Shown here: positions 25,069 through 33,368 of the stretch, piece after piece
Numbering within the stretch: position 1 is the first letter of the stretch
How the letters are laid out: every line of letters begins with the position of its first letter
Assembly (NCBI RefSeq): GCF_001428825.1
Contig: NZ_LMIT01000010.1
Coordinates: 465,801-529,800 of the forward strand
Source of the DNA: Nocardioides sp. Root240
Lineage (GTDB): Bacteria > Actinomycetota > Actinomycetes > Propionibacteriales > Nocardioidaceae
DNA: 64,000 bases
Reading direction: 5' to 3'
The notes under the pieces: model-generated
The model's input: only the letters and a program-made list of their open reading frames with translations
The model's database searches: none
Told to the model about the DNA's origin: nothing
Translations under genes and position numbers: made by a program

Positions 25069-25943
25069 GACTGCTCCTGACGGGCGTGCTGGCGGGCGTG
25101 CTGGTGGGCCGCGGTGACGACCCGCGCGGTGAGCACCCGGGCCAGGTGCGCGCGGTAGTCGGCCGTGGCGTGGATGTCGGTCTCCGGCTCCAGTACGGCG
25201 AGCGCGGCGTCGGCCGCGCGGGCGAGTGCTGCCGGTGTGGTCTCCCCGTCGAGCGCCTCGGTCAGGTCGACCACCGCGGGGACGTCGGACACCGAGAGGT
25301 AGCCCGCCCGGGCGCTGACGACGCGACCGTCCTCGACGGCGACGACCGCCGCGACGCCGCACATCGCGTAGTCACCGTGGCGTCGCGCGATCTCCTCGAA
25401 CGCGACCCCGCTCCCGCCCGCCAGGGCCGGGAAGAAGGCCTCCACCGCGATCTCGTCGTGGTGCAGGCTCGACTCGAGCGGCCCGACGTACAGGTCGTCG
25501 GCGGCGATGGTGCGCCGGCCCTGCGGTCCGACCACGTCGACCGAGCCGTCGAGCAGGCGCAGCACCATCGGCATCTCGGCCGCGGCGTCGGCGTGGACGA
25601 GCGAGCCGACCGTCGTACCGCGGTTGCGGATCGTGGCGTGCGCGACGTCGGCCAGGGCCAGCGGCACGAGCGGCTGGACCCGCGCGACGTCCGGGTCGCG
25701 CAGGACCTGCGCGTGCCGGGCGAGGGCGCCGATCCGGACTCCGTCGGCGTCGGCCCGGACGTGGTCCAGGTCGGGCAGGCCGTTGATGTCGACCAGCACC
25801 GCCGGGGCGGCCAGCCGCATCGACAGCAGCGGCACCAGGCTCTGGCCGCCGGCGAGGACCTTGGCCTCCGGGTGCCCGGCCAGGGCCTGGAGGGCTTCCC
25901 CCAGGGACCCCGGCCGGACGTAGTCGAACGGTGCGGGCTTCAC
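25065..25943 (-). CDS. FAD-binding medium subunit of the Mo-hydroxylase
   Basis: A 292-residue CoxM/XdhB-like flavoprotein. [16 protein letters not shown] is the FAD-binding motif [26 protein letters not shown] the second motif, and the C-terminal CO-dehydrogenase flavoprotein domain contains [16 protein letters not shown] 25943 overlaps the permease stop by GTGA. Its last residues are a repetitive [13 protein letters not shown] tail, slightly unusual. It receives electrons from the 2Fe-2S subunit; the final acceptor is unknown. Confidence 0.92.
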
Positions 25944-27307
25944 AGCCTCTTGGTCACCTCTCCCGACGTCGCGGTCTCCGAGCGTCCCTTCACGGCGTGG
26001 AAGAAGACGATCACGACGATGGTGCCGAGGGCGATGCCGCCGAGCTTGAAGTCGTCGCTGAAGGTGAGCTCCACTCCACCGATGCCGGCGATCAGTCCGC
26101 CGGCGAGGCCGACCATGTTCACCGGGTTGCCGAAGTCGACGTTGTTCTCGACCCAGATCTTCGCGCCGACGAGGCCGATCATGCCGTAGAGCACGACCGT
26201 GATGCCGCCGAGGACGCCGCCGGGGGTGGCGTTGACGATCGCACCGAACTTCGGGCAGAGACCCAGCAGGATCGCGACTGCGCCCGCGACGTAGTAGGCC
26301 GCGGTGGAGTAGACCTTGGTCGCCCCCATGACGCCGATGTTCTCGGCGTACGTCGTCGTCGGAGAACCGCCGAAGGCGCTGGCGAACGCGGTGGCGAGGC
26401 CGTCGGCGCCGATCGCGCGGCCCATGTAGGGGTCGAGGTTCTCGCCGGTCATCTCGGCGACCGCCTTGACGTGGCCGGTGTTCTCGGCGATGAGCGCGAT
26501 CACACCGGGGAGGACCAGGAGGATGAAGGTCAGCGAGAAGCTCGGGCCGTGGACGACCGAGACACCGTCGGTCAGTGTGCCGTGCGGGAAGCCGATCCAC
26601 TTGGCGTCGCCGACGGCGTCCCAACCCCAGGTGCGGTCGTGGTCGGTCGCCGTCGCGCCGAGCGCCGGGACGACAGAGTTGATGGTGCCGAAGACCGCGT
26701 CGAAGATCCACGAGATCACGAACCCGAAGACCAGTGCGAGGAAGACCGCGATCCGCGACCAGAAGCCCGGCAGCAGCACGGCCGCACAAACCATGAACGC
26801 GGCGGTGGCGAGGGCGACCCACTGGTCCTGCGGCCAGTACACCTTCGCCACGACGGGAGCCAGGTTGAAGCCGATCAGCATGACGACCGCGCCGGTGACA
26901 GCGGGCGGCAGGATCTTGTGGATCAGTCCGGCGCCCGCGAAGTGCACCAGCACGCCGACCGCAGCCAGCACGAGGCCGGCGACGAGGATCGCGCCGGTGA
27001 CGTCGGCGGAGTCGCCGCCCTGGGTGCGGATCGCCGCCACGCCGGCGACGAAGGAGGCGCTGGTGCCGAGGTAGCTGGGCACCTTGTTGCTGCAGATCAG
27101 CAGGAAGCCGATCGTGCAGATGCCCGAGAACATGATCGCCAGGTTGGCGTCCAGGCCCATCACGATCGGGAAGACGAAGGTCGCGCCGAACATCGCGACG
27201 ACGTGCTGCGCACCGAGGCCGATCGTGCGCCCCCACGGGAGTCGCTGGTTCGGTGCGACCGGCTCACCGGGAGCCGGGTTCACGACCTCCCACTTGAACA
27301 TCGACAT
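25940..27307 (-). CDS. NCS2-family nucleobase permease, uracil-type signature
   Basis: A 455-residue transporter of the UraA/PyrP/xanthine permease family (14 membrane segments in the family). The two substrate-binding Glu positions of UraA have counterparts: ALIAENTGHVKAV and the signature GGSPTTTYAENIGVMGATKVYS. Good Shine-Dalgarno AGGAGGG lies 7 nt before ATG 27307. It leads an operon of permease, FAD, Fe-S, Mo subunit, CoxG and amidase, most joined by GTGA overlaps, so the imported ring is likely the Mo-hydroxylase substrate. A xanthine or other base cannot be excluded. Confidence 0.88.
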   Translation of the reverse strand: MSMFKWEVVNPAPGEPVAPNQRLPWGRTIGLGAQHVVAMFGATFVFPIVMGLDANLAIMFSGICTIGFLLICSNKVPSYLGTSASFVAGVAAIRTQGGDSADVTGAILVAGLVLAAVGVLVHFAGAGLIHKILPPAVTGAVVMLIGFNLAPVVAKVYWPQDQWVALATAAFMVCAAVLLPGFWSRIAVFLALVFGFVISWIFDAVFGTINSVVPALGATATDHDRTWGWDAVGDAKWIGFPHGTLTDGVSVVHGPSFSLTFILLVLPGVIALIAENTGHVKAVAEMTGENLDPYMGRAIGADGLATAFASAFGGSPTTTYAENIGVMGATKVYSTAAYYVAGAVAILLGLCPKFGAIVNATPGGVLGGITVVLYGMIGLVGAKIWVENNVDFGNPVNMVGLAGGLIAGIGGVELTFSDDFKLGGIALGTIVVIVFFHAVKGRSETATSGEVTKRL

Positions 27308-27429
27308 CTGTTGTCCCTCCTAGTCCGGCGGCCACGAGCGGGTCGCATCAGGGGCTCCGAGGGGCACCAACCTATTGAGGCCCAGATCACACCTCACTGG
27401 CCACTTTCGCCAAAGGATCCCGAGGAAGT

Positions 27430-27448
27430 GCTGTCGCATGTTGCCCGC
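27430..27448 (-). promoter_or_regulatory. Degenerate copy of the island operator before the permease
   Basis: This 19-mer matches the hyuA operator at 15 of 19 positions: the right arm TGCCCGC and the central AT-GT are the same while the left arm is GCTGTCG. It lies 123 bp upstream of the permease ATG in the 176-bp gap to the PucR gene. Confidence 0.35.
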
Positions 27449-27483
27449 GATTCCGTCCCCGTTCACAGGAGCGACATCCCGGA

Positions 27484-28797
27484 TCATCGGGTGACGACTT
27501 CGAGGACCTTGAGCGCAACAGCGACGTCGAGCCGGAGGTTCTGGTCGGACGCGACCGGGCCGAGCAGACGCTCGAGCTTGCCCACCCGGTAGCGCATCGT
27601 GTTGTAGTGGAAGAACTGCGTGCGCGCGGCCTCGGCCACGTTGAAGTTGGTGTTCAGCAGCACCTGGAGGGTCTCGCGCAGGGTGGCCGCCTCCTCGGTG
27701 GACTCGGCGAGCTCGCCGAGCACGTCGTAGGCGAAGGCACGCAGCTCCGCGACGTCGGGGACCATCGCGATCAGCCGGTGCAGACCGAGCTCGTCGAACC
27801 AGGTGGTCGTGCTGCCACCCCGGAAGCGGCGGCCGACGTCGACCGCGCGGCGCGCCTGGGCGTAGCTGTCGGGGAGGCCGGCGGGGCCGCCCGTCACCCG
27901 GCCGACGCCGGCGGTGAACGGGCGTCGTCCGCCGCCCTTGTCACCCGCGACGGCGTGCACGAGGCGTCGTACCAGCTCGGCGGTCGCGTCGGGGTCGGCG
28001 GCCGGCAGCACGGCCACGACCTCGGAGCCGAAGTCGGCGATCGGGATCCCCTTGTCGATGCCCGCGGCCACCTGGCGCCAGGCGTTCGCGAAGCGCTCCT
28101 GCCAGTGCCGGCGGTCCTCGACCGACGCCGCTGGCTGGTACGACGGCTGCGGGTCGATCTGCGCGGCGAGCACCACCATCGGTCCACCGAGGTCCCACCC
28201 GAAGCCGACGACGTGCTCGCGCACGAACTCCTCCGCCCCGGCCCGGCCGAGGAAGACGTCGCGCAGGAAGTCGCCGCGGTACTTGTTCTCCACGGCCGAG
28301 ACCGCCTGCTCGCGGGTGACCCACAGCGCGATCGCGGTCGCCGCCCGCTGGAGGGCGGCGAGCTCGACGTCGGTGAGGTCACGCTCGACGACGGCGACCA
28401 GGTGGCCGAGCGCCTGGTTGGGCGCGGTCAGGGCGAGTCGGTGGACGCGGGCGCCGGTGACCGGCTGGTTCTCGCGGCCGTACCACTCACCGATCCACTC
28501 GACGCGGAGTCGACCGGTCTCGTCGGTGAGCGAGGCCTCCTTGAGGCGCTCGCGCATGGCGTCGTCGATCAGCGCGGCACGCTCGCGGCCGTCGGTGGTG
28601 GTGACCGCGACGTGCGCCCGCAGCGCCTTGCCGATCGCGGCGACCAGCTCGTCGAGGTCGGCGTCGGCCAGCACCAGCTGGGCCAGCGCCTCGGCCAGCT
28701 GCTCCACATCCATGGAGCCATCGTCGGAGACGGAGGGCACCGGGGTGGCTATCAACTCTTGCCCGAGTTTCGACCTGACGTTGGCAATGCTCACCAT
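27484..28797 (-). CDS. PucR-family transcriptional regulator
   Basis: A 437-residue regulator with a C-terminal PucR helix-turn-helix: LRETLQVLLNTNFNVAEAARTQFFHYNTMRYRVGKLERLLG. The middle is a GGDEF-like/CdaR-type domain (RRPFTAGVGRVTGGPAGLPDSYAQARRAV) and the N-terminal half a sensory region. PucR proteins commonly control purine and other nitrogen catabolism. Start choice is open: ATG 28797 has no Shine-Dalgarno, and ATG 28713 (MDVEQLAEALAQLV) would leave a 119-bp divergent promoter with two operator-like half-palindromes. Divergent to DUF2877-fdrA-DUF1116 and just upstream of the permease operon, it is the obvious local regulator. Confidence 0.9.
   Translation of the reverse strand: MVSIANVRSKLGQELIATPVPSVSDDGSMDVEQLAEALAQLVLADADLDELVAAIGKALRAHVAVTTTDGRERAALIDDAMRERLKEASLTDETGRLRVEWIGEWYGRENQPVTGARVHRLALTAPNQALGHLVAVVERDLTDVELAALQRAATAIALWVTREQAVSAVENKYRGDFLRDVFLGRAGAEEFVREHVVGFGWDLGGPMVVLAAQIDPQPSYQPAASVEDRRHWQERFANAWRQVAAGIDKGIPIADFGSEVVAVLPAADPDATAELVRRLVHAVAGDKGGGRRPFTAGVGRVTGGPAGLPDSYAQARRAVDVGRRFRGGSTTTWFDELGLHRLIAMVPDVAELRAFAYDVLGELAESTEEAATLRETLQVLLNTNFNVAEAARTQFFHYNTMRYRVGKLERLLGPVASDQNLRLDVAVALKVLEVVTR
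28751..28795 (+). promoter_or_regulatory. Two degenerate operator-like sites between pucR and DUF2877
   Basis: ATCAACTCTTGCC at 28751-28763 matches CAACTCCTGCC of the carbamate kinase operator except one base, and TTGGCAATGCTCACC at 28781-28795 keeps one GGCA arm. They lie about 30 bp (three helical turns) apart, the first 69 bp before the DUF2877 GTG, similar to spacing at hyuA and arcC. Confidence 0.35.
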
Positions 28798-28832
28798 TCG
28801 ATGGACGATACTCAGCCGTTAGCGTCCGACAA

Positions 28833-29645
28833 GTGCCGGATCCCTCTCCCCGCTCGACAGCGGCCCCTGTCCGGGTGCCCGGCGCCGGGTCGCCGACGCT
28901 GCGACGGCTGCTCGCGACGGGCCCTGCGAGCGGGCGGGTGCTGCACTCCTCCGCCTCGGCGGCCTACGTCCGGTTCGGCGAGGGGCCCGGCAACCGCGTC
29001 GTCGGGATCGTGACCCGGCAGGCCGTCCACGTGCCCTGCGCGATCGCCACCACCCTCGCCGAGCTGCCCGAGGTCATGGTCGGCGAGCGGGTCACCGTGC
29101 ACGACGGACGTCTGCTGCTCGGCGGGCTGGCGGTCGGCGTCGACCGGCTGGTCGCGACCACCACGCCGCCGATGGGCGACCCGCGGCTCGCGGGACGGCA
29201 GCTCGCCGCAGTGCTGCCGGGCCTGGACGTGGTGCGCAGCCAGCTGCCCGCCGCAGCGCTGGTAGCGCTCACATCCGGCTCGGCCGCCGCCGTACCGGAG
29301 CTGGTGGGGCGGGGCGACGGGCTGACGCCCGTCGGCGACGACGTGCTGGCCGGCTGGCTGGTCACCACGCGCGCCGCGGGCCGCCCGGTCCACGCCGTCG
29401 GGACGGCGGTGCTGGGCCACCTCGGCCGCACGACCGACCTGTCCGCGACCCTGCTCGCCGACGCGGTCGCCGGGGCGTCGATCCCCCAGTTCCGCGCCGT
29501 CCTCCTCGCCGCCGACACCGGCCGCGAACTCACCCACGCCGTCACCGAGCTCCTCTCGGTCGGCCACACCTCCGGCGCCGGGATGCTCCTCGGCGCCGCG
29601 CTGTCCCTGACCACCACCCCACTCCTCGAGAGGAGCCCTCGATGA
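28833..29645 (+). CDS. DUF2877 protein (AllH/YlbF-like carbamoyltransferase component)
   Basis: A 270-residue DUF2877 protein starting at GTG 28833, with no Shine-Dalgarno, so possibly leaderless. The family signature is plain: GRGDGLTPVGDDVLAGWL around residues 165-182, then SVGHTSGAGMLLGAAL near the C-terminus. In E. coli the homologue YlbF (AllH) acts with FdrA and YlbE in oxamate carbamoyltransferase. Its stop overlaps the fdrA ATG (ATGA). The distinct role of the DUF2877 subunit is not established; here I infer it is part of a complex that moves a carbamoyl group from a ureido acid to phosphate. Confidence 0.85.
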   Translation: MPDPSPRSTAAPVRVPGAGSPTLRRLLATGPASGRVLHSSASAAYVRFGEGPGNRVVGIVTRQAVHVPCAIATTLAELPEVMVGERVTVHDGRLLLGGLAVGVDRLVATTTPPMGDPRLAGRQLAAVLPGLDVVRSQLPAAALVALTSGSAAAVPELVGRGDGLTPVGDDVLAGWLVTTRAAGRPVHAVGTAVLGHLGRTTDLSATLLADAVAGASIPQFRAVLLAADTGRELTHAVTELLSVGHTSGAGMLLGAALSLTTTPLLERSPR

Positions 29646-31114
29646 CCGTCGAGCACGTCGAGATCCGTCCCGGTGCGTACGCCGACAGCGTCGCCCTGCT
29701 GCAGGTGAGCCGCGACGTGGCGGCCACGCCCGGCGTCGCCGCCGCCCAGGTCGCGATGGCGACCGAGCTCAACCTGGAGGTGCTCGCCGGGATGGGCTTC
29801 GACGTCCCGGCGGCGTCGGCGAACGACATGGTCGTCGCGCTGCGGCTCGACGATGAGAACGCTCTCAGTGCCGCACTGGCCGCGGTGGACGCCGCCCTCG
29901 CCGCCGTCCGGAAGGGCTCCTCCGGCGGCGGCCAGGTCACCGTGCCACCCCGGACCACGGCCTCCGCGCTGCGTCGGTCCGGCGGGGGCCTCGCCCTGGT
30001 GTCCGTGCCCGGCGCGTCGGCGCTCGTCGAGGCGATGGACGCGCTCGACGCCGGTTGCGACGTGATGGTGTTCAGCGACAACGTGCCGGTCGAGCAGGAG
30101 CTCGCCCTCAAGCGGATCGCCCGTGACCGCGGACTGCTGGTCATGGGACCGGACTGCGGCACCGCCGTCGTCGGCGGCCTCGGCCTCGGCTTCGCCAACG
30201 CGGTGACCCCCGGCAACGTCGGCATCGTGGCCGCCTCCGGCACCGGCTGCCAGCAGGTCCTCGCGCTGCTCGACGCCGCGGGCGTCGGCGTCGCGGCGGC
30301 GCTCGGCGTGGGCGGTCGCGACCTCTCGTCGGCGATCGGCGGCATCTCGACCATGACCGCGCTGGCGCGGCTCGACGCCGACCCGTCCGTCGACCACGTC
30401 CTCGTCGTCTCCAAACCGCCGGCGCCCGAGGTGGCGACGGCGGTGGAGAAGTACGCCGCCGGGCTGTCCACGCCCGTCCGCTTCGCCCTGCTCGGCGCCG
30501 GCCAGCCGGACCTGACCACGCAGGTCGAGGCGCTCCTGGGCGACCTCGGCGTCGCCGTACCGGAGTGGCCGTCGTGGGGCACCCCGGCCTCGTCGGCCGG
30601 CGGGAGCGCGCTGCGCGGGCTCTTCGTCGGCGGTACCCTCTGCGACGAGGCGATGCTGCTCGCGGCCGCCACGCTCGGCGACGTGCGGAGCAACATCCCG
30701 CTGTCGCCGGAGCTCGCGCTCGACAGCAGCCTGCTCGCGCCGGGGCACCTGATGATCGACTTCGGCGACGACGGCCTCACCCGCGGCCGGGCACACCCCA
30801 TGATCGACCCGACGCTGCGCCTCGAGCACCTCGCGAAGGTCGCCGCGGACCCCGACACCGCAGTGATCCTGTTGGACGTGGTCCTCGGCCACGGGGCGGA
30901 GGACGACCCGGCCGCGGGTCTCGCGCCGGCCGTCCGCGCGGCGCGGGCCGCGCGCGAGGTACCCGTCGTGGTGGCGTGTGTCGGCACCTCCGCCGACCAG
31001 CAGGGCCTGGCCCGTCAGGCGGAGGCGCTGGCCGCGGCCGGCGCGGAGGTCCACCTGTCCAACGCCGCCGCCACCCGGCGCGCGGTCGCCCTCGTCACCG
31101 GAGGAGCCCGATGA
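29642..31114 (+). CDS. fdrA: FdrA (AllF-like) succinyl-CoA-synthetase-related subunit
   Basis: A 490-residue FdrA-family protein. The body resembles the alpha chain of succinyl-CoA synthetase: MGPDCGTAVVGGLGLGFANAVTPGNVGIVAASGTGCQQVL, followed by LGVGGRDLSSAIGGISTMTAL and a C-terminal ATP-citrate-lyase/CoA-ligase-like domain (RGLFVGGTLCDEAML). The first 60 residues are the FdrA-specific extension. FdrA is assigned to oxamate carbamoyltransferase with DUF1116 and DUF2877 partners. It overlaps both neighbours by ATGA, consistent with fixed stoichiometry. Direct acyl-CoA activity is less likely because no beta chain is nearby. Confidence 0.9.
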   Translation: MTVEHVEIRPGAYADSVALLQVSRDVAATPGVAAAQVAMATELNLEVLAGMGFDVPAASANDMVVALRLDDENALSAALAAVDAALAAVRKGSSGGGQVTVPPRTTASALRRSGGGLALVSVPGASALVEAMDALDAGCDVMVFSDNVPVEQELALKRIARDRGLLVMGPDCGTAVVGGLGLGFANAVTPGNVGIVAASGTGCQQVLALLDAAGVGVAAALGVGGRDLSSAIGGISTMTALARLDADPSVDHVLVVSKPPAPEVATAVEKYAAGLSTPVRFALLGAGQPDLTTQVEALLGDLGVAVPEWPSWGTPASSAGGSALRGLFVGGTLCDEAMLLAAATLGDVRSNIPLSPELALDSSLLAPGHLMIDFGDDGLTRGRAHPMIDPTLRLEHLAKVAADPDTAVILLDVVLGHGAEDDPAAGLAPAVRAARAAREVPVVVACVGTSADQQGLARQAEALAAAGAEVHLSNAAATRRAVALVTGGAR

Positions 31115-32526
31115 GCGCCCTGCTGCCCAGCCTGCCCCCCACTGCCGTCGCCGCCGTCGGCGCGGACATGTTCGCCGCCGCCGTCGACGCCCAGGCCGTC
31201 CCGGTCGAGCGGGTCGCCTGGGCGCCGCCGATGGACGGTACGACGGACGACCTCGCCACGGTCGCCGCCGACCCGCTGCGCCGCGACGCCAACGCCCTCG
31301 CCGTCTCGCGGATGCTCGACGTGCAGGCGATGCTCGTCGGCGTCGCGCCGGCGTCCGAGCTGCTCGGCCTCGAGAAGGGACAGTTCCTGCACGCCGGACC
31401 GCCGATCGAGTGGTCGCGCGCGTCGGGCCCGATGCGCGGCGCGTTGATGGGCGCGGCGGCCTTCGAGGGGCTGGTCGAGGACCCGGAGGACGCGGCGGCG
31501 CTGTTCGCGGCTGGGTCGTCGGTGTCCCTCGACCCCTGCCACCACCACGGTGCGGTCGGGCCGATGGCGGGCGTCGTGTCGCCGTCGATGTGGATGTTCG
31601 TCCTCGAGGACCCGGCCACCGGGCGGCGTACCTTCTGCTCGCTCAACGAGGGCCTCGGCAAGGTGCTGCGCTACGGCGCCTACTCCCCCGACGTGCTGAC
31701 CCGGCTGCGCTGGATGCGCGACGTGCTCGGCCCCCTGCTCGGCGAGGCCGTGGCGGCGGCCGGGCCGATCGACGCGACCGCGATCCTCGGCCAGATGCTG
31801 CAGATGGGCGACGAGGCCCACAACCGCAACCGCGCCGGCACCCTGATGCTGCTGCGCGACCTGGCCCCGTCGCTGGTTCGCTCCTCGCGATCCTCCGAGG
31901 AGGTCGCCGAGGCGTTCGCCTTCATCGGCGGCAACGACCACTTCTTCCTCAACGTCGCGATGCCCGCCTGCAAGCTGGCCCTCGACGCCGGGCGCGACAT
32001 CCCCGGCTCGACGATGGTCGTGGCGATGGCCCGCAACGGCACCGACTTCGGCATCCAGGTCTCCGGCACCGGCGACCAGTGGTTCACGGGCCCCGCCCAG
32101 CTCGCCGACGGCCTCTTCCTCGGCGACTACGGTCCCGACGACGCGAACCCCGACATCGGCGACTCCGCCATCACCGAGACCGCCGGCATCGGCGGCTTCG
32201 CCATGGCCGCCGCCCCCGCCATCGTCCGCTTCGTCGGCGGCACCGTGCCCGACGCCCTCGCCACCTCGCGCCGGATGCGCGAGATCACCATCGGCGAGAA
32301 CGACCGCTGGCCGATCCCGGTGCTCGACTTCGCCGGCGCCGCCACCGGCATCGACGTCTCCGCGGTCTGCCGGACCGGCATCCTCCCCCAGATCAACACC
32401 GGCATGGCCGGCAAGGTCGCCGGTGTCGGGCAGGTGGGCGCCGGCCTGGTCACGCCTCCGGCGTCGATCTTCCCGGCCGCGCTGGCCGAGCTGGCGCGGC
32501 GGACCTGCGCCCGGGCGCAGCACTGA
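31111..32526 (+). CDS. DUF1116 protein (AllG/YlbE-like carbamoyltransferase component)
   Basis: A 471-residue DUF1116 protein starting at ATG 31111 behind GGAGG. Conserved-looking blocks include SLDPCHHHGAVGPMAGVVSPSMWMFVLED, QMGDEAHNRNRAGTLMLLRDL, FIGGNDHFFLNVAMPACKLALD, RNGTDFGIQVSGTGDQWFTGPA and CRTGILPQINTGMAGKVAGVGQVGAG. This pattern is that of YlbE/AllG, thought to hold much of the oxamate carbamoyltransferase active site. It closes the DUF2877-fdrA-DUF1116 operon and is followed by an 87-bp palindrome. The substrate in this organism is inferred, from the barbiturase nearby, to be ureidomalonate rather than oxalurate. Confidence 0.88.
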   Translation: MSALLPSLPPTAVAAVGADMFAAAVDAQAVPVERVAWAPPMDGTTDDLATVAADPLRRDANALAVSRMLDVQAMLVGVAPASELLGLEKGQFLHAGPPIEWSRASGPMRGALMGAAAFEGLVEDPEDAAALFAAGSSVSLDPCHHHGAVGPMAGVVSPSMWMFVLEDPATGRRTFCSLNEGLGKVLRYGAYSPDVLTRLRWMRDVLGPLLGEAVAAAGPIDATAILGQMLQMGDEAHNRNRAGTLMLLRDLAPSLVRSSRSSEEVAEAFAFIGGNDHFFLNVAMPACKLALDAGRDIPGSTMVVAMARNGTDFGIQVSGTGDQWFTGPAQLADGLFLGDYGPDDANPDIGDSAITETAGIGGFAMAAAPAIVRFVGGTVPDALATSRRMREITIGENDRWPIPVLDFAGAATGIDVSAVCRTGILPQINTGMAGKVAGVGQVGAGLVTPPASIFPAALAELARRTCARAQH

Positions 32527-32530
32527 GCCC

Positions 32531-32617
32531 GCTTGTAACTCGGTGTCCGTGCCACTGCCACGGACTCCTGACCGGTCAGGACACCATGGCAGTGGTACCG
32601 GACACCGAGTTACAAGC
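32531..32617. repeat. 87-bp near-perfect palindrome between convergent genes
   Basis: The left arm begins GCTTGTAACTCGGTGTCCG and is mirrored on the right, ending CGGACACCGAGTTACAAGC; the centre is CTGACCGGTCAG. Only a few mismatches interrupt roughly 43-bp arms. It starts 4 bp past the DUF1116 stop and ends 17 bp before the kinase stop. It could act as a bidirectional terminator or be a non-autonomous palindromic element. Confidence 0.8.
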
Positions 32618-32634
32618 CGCGACCGCGGGCGGCC

Positions 32635-33282
32635 TCAGGCGGCGAGCGCGTCGCGGACCTCCGCGGCCGACGGCTCGCCGGCCAGCGCTGCGTGGAGGAC
32701 CCGCCGCACGGTCCGGGTACGACGCCCGGGCAGCACCGTCTCGAGCAACCGCGCGAGCGCCTGCACGTCCTCGGCCGGCGCTGCCCCTCCGATCCGGTCG
32801 GCGATGCCGAAGTCGGCGAGCAGGGCGACGACATCGGGCCCCCGCTTGCGGAGCAGCACGTTCGACGGCTTCACGTCGCGGTGCACCACGCCCACCCGGT
32901 GCGCCTCGGCCAGACCGTCCGCGACCTGCGCCACCACCCGCACCGCCAGGTCCGCCGGGAGCGCCCCGCGCCGGAGCCAGCCGCCGAGGTCGCCGTCGGG
33001 CACCAGCTGGCTGGCGATGTAGAGCCGACCGCCGACCTCGCCGTGCGCGAACACCTGCACCACGTGCGGCGAGTCCAGCGCCGCCTGGGCGCGGGCCTCT
33101 CGCCCGAAGCGCAGCCGGAAGTCCGGGTCGTCAGCCCGCTCCGGGGTGATCAGCTTGAGCGCGACGTGGCGGTCGAGCGTGGTGTCGACGGCGTCGTACA
33201 CAGTGCCCATGCCGCCCTGCCCGAGGCGTCGCTCGATCCGGTAGGGACCGAGCTCGTCGGGGTCGGGTGGCAGCGGCACCAC
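32635..33282 (-). CDS. Short Ser/Thr protein kinase lacking the activation segment
   Basis: A 215-residue Hanks-type kinase. Present are the glycine loop LGQGGMGTVY (20-29), Lys43, HRDVKPSNVLL (134-144) and DFGIAD (157-162). Directly after DFG the sequence goes to a short Gly/Ala/Pro stretch and EDVQALARLLETVLPG, so the activation loop, P+1 loop and APE motif (about 30-40 residues) are missing. There is no membrane segment or PASTA domain, so it is cytosolic. It may be active without activation-loop phosphorylation, or be a regulatory pseudokinase. The GTG start at 33282 is followed by another GTG, either possible. It is divergent from the GGDEF gene by 86 bp. Confidence 0.8.
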   Translation of the reverse strand: MVPLPPDPDELGPYRIERRLGQGGMGTVYDAVDTTLDRHVALKLITPERADDPDFRLRFGREARAQAALDSPHVVQVFAHGEVGGRLYIASQLVPDGDLGGWLRRGALPADLAVRVVAQVADGLAEAHRVGVVHRDVKPSNVLLRKRGPDVVALLADFGIADRIGGAAPAEDVQALARLLETVLPGRRTRTVRRVLHAALAGEPSAAEVRDALAA

Positions 33283-33368
33283 CCCGTTCTACCTGCTCGG
33301 CGACCGCTCGCGTCCGGTCATCCCCAGCCGGCGCTCAGCTCTCGGTCCGCACGGCCGAACAGGGTGGC

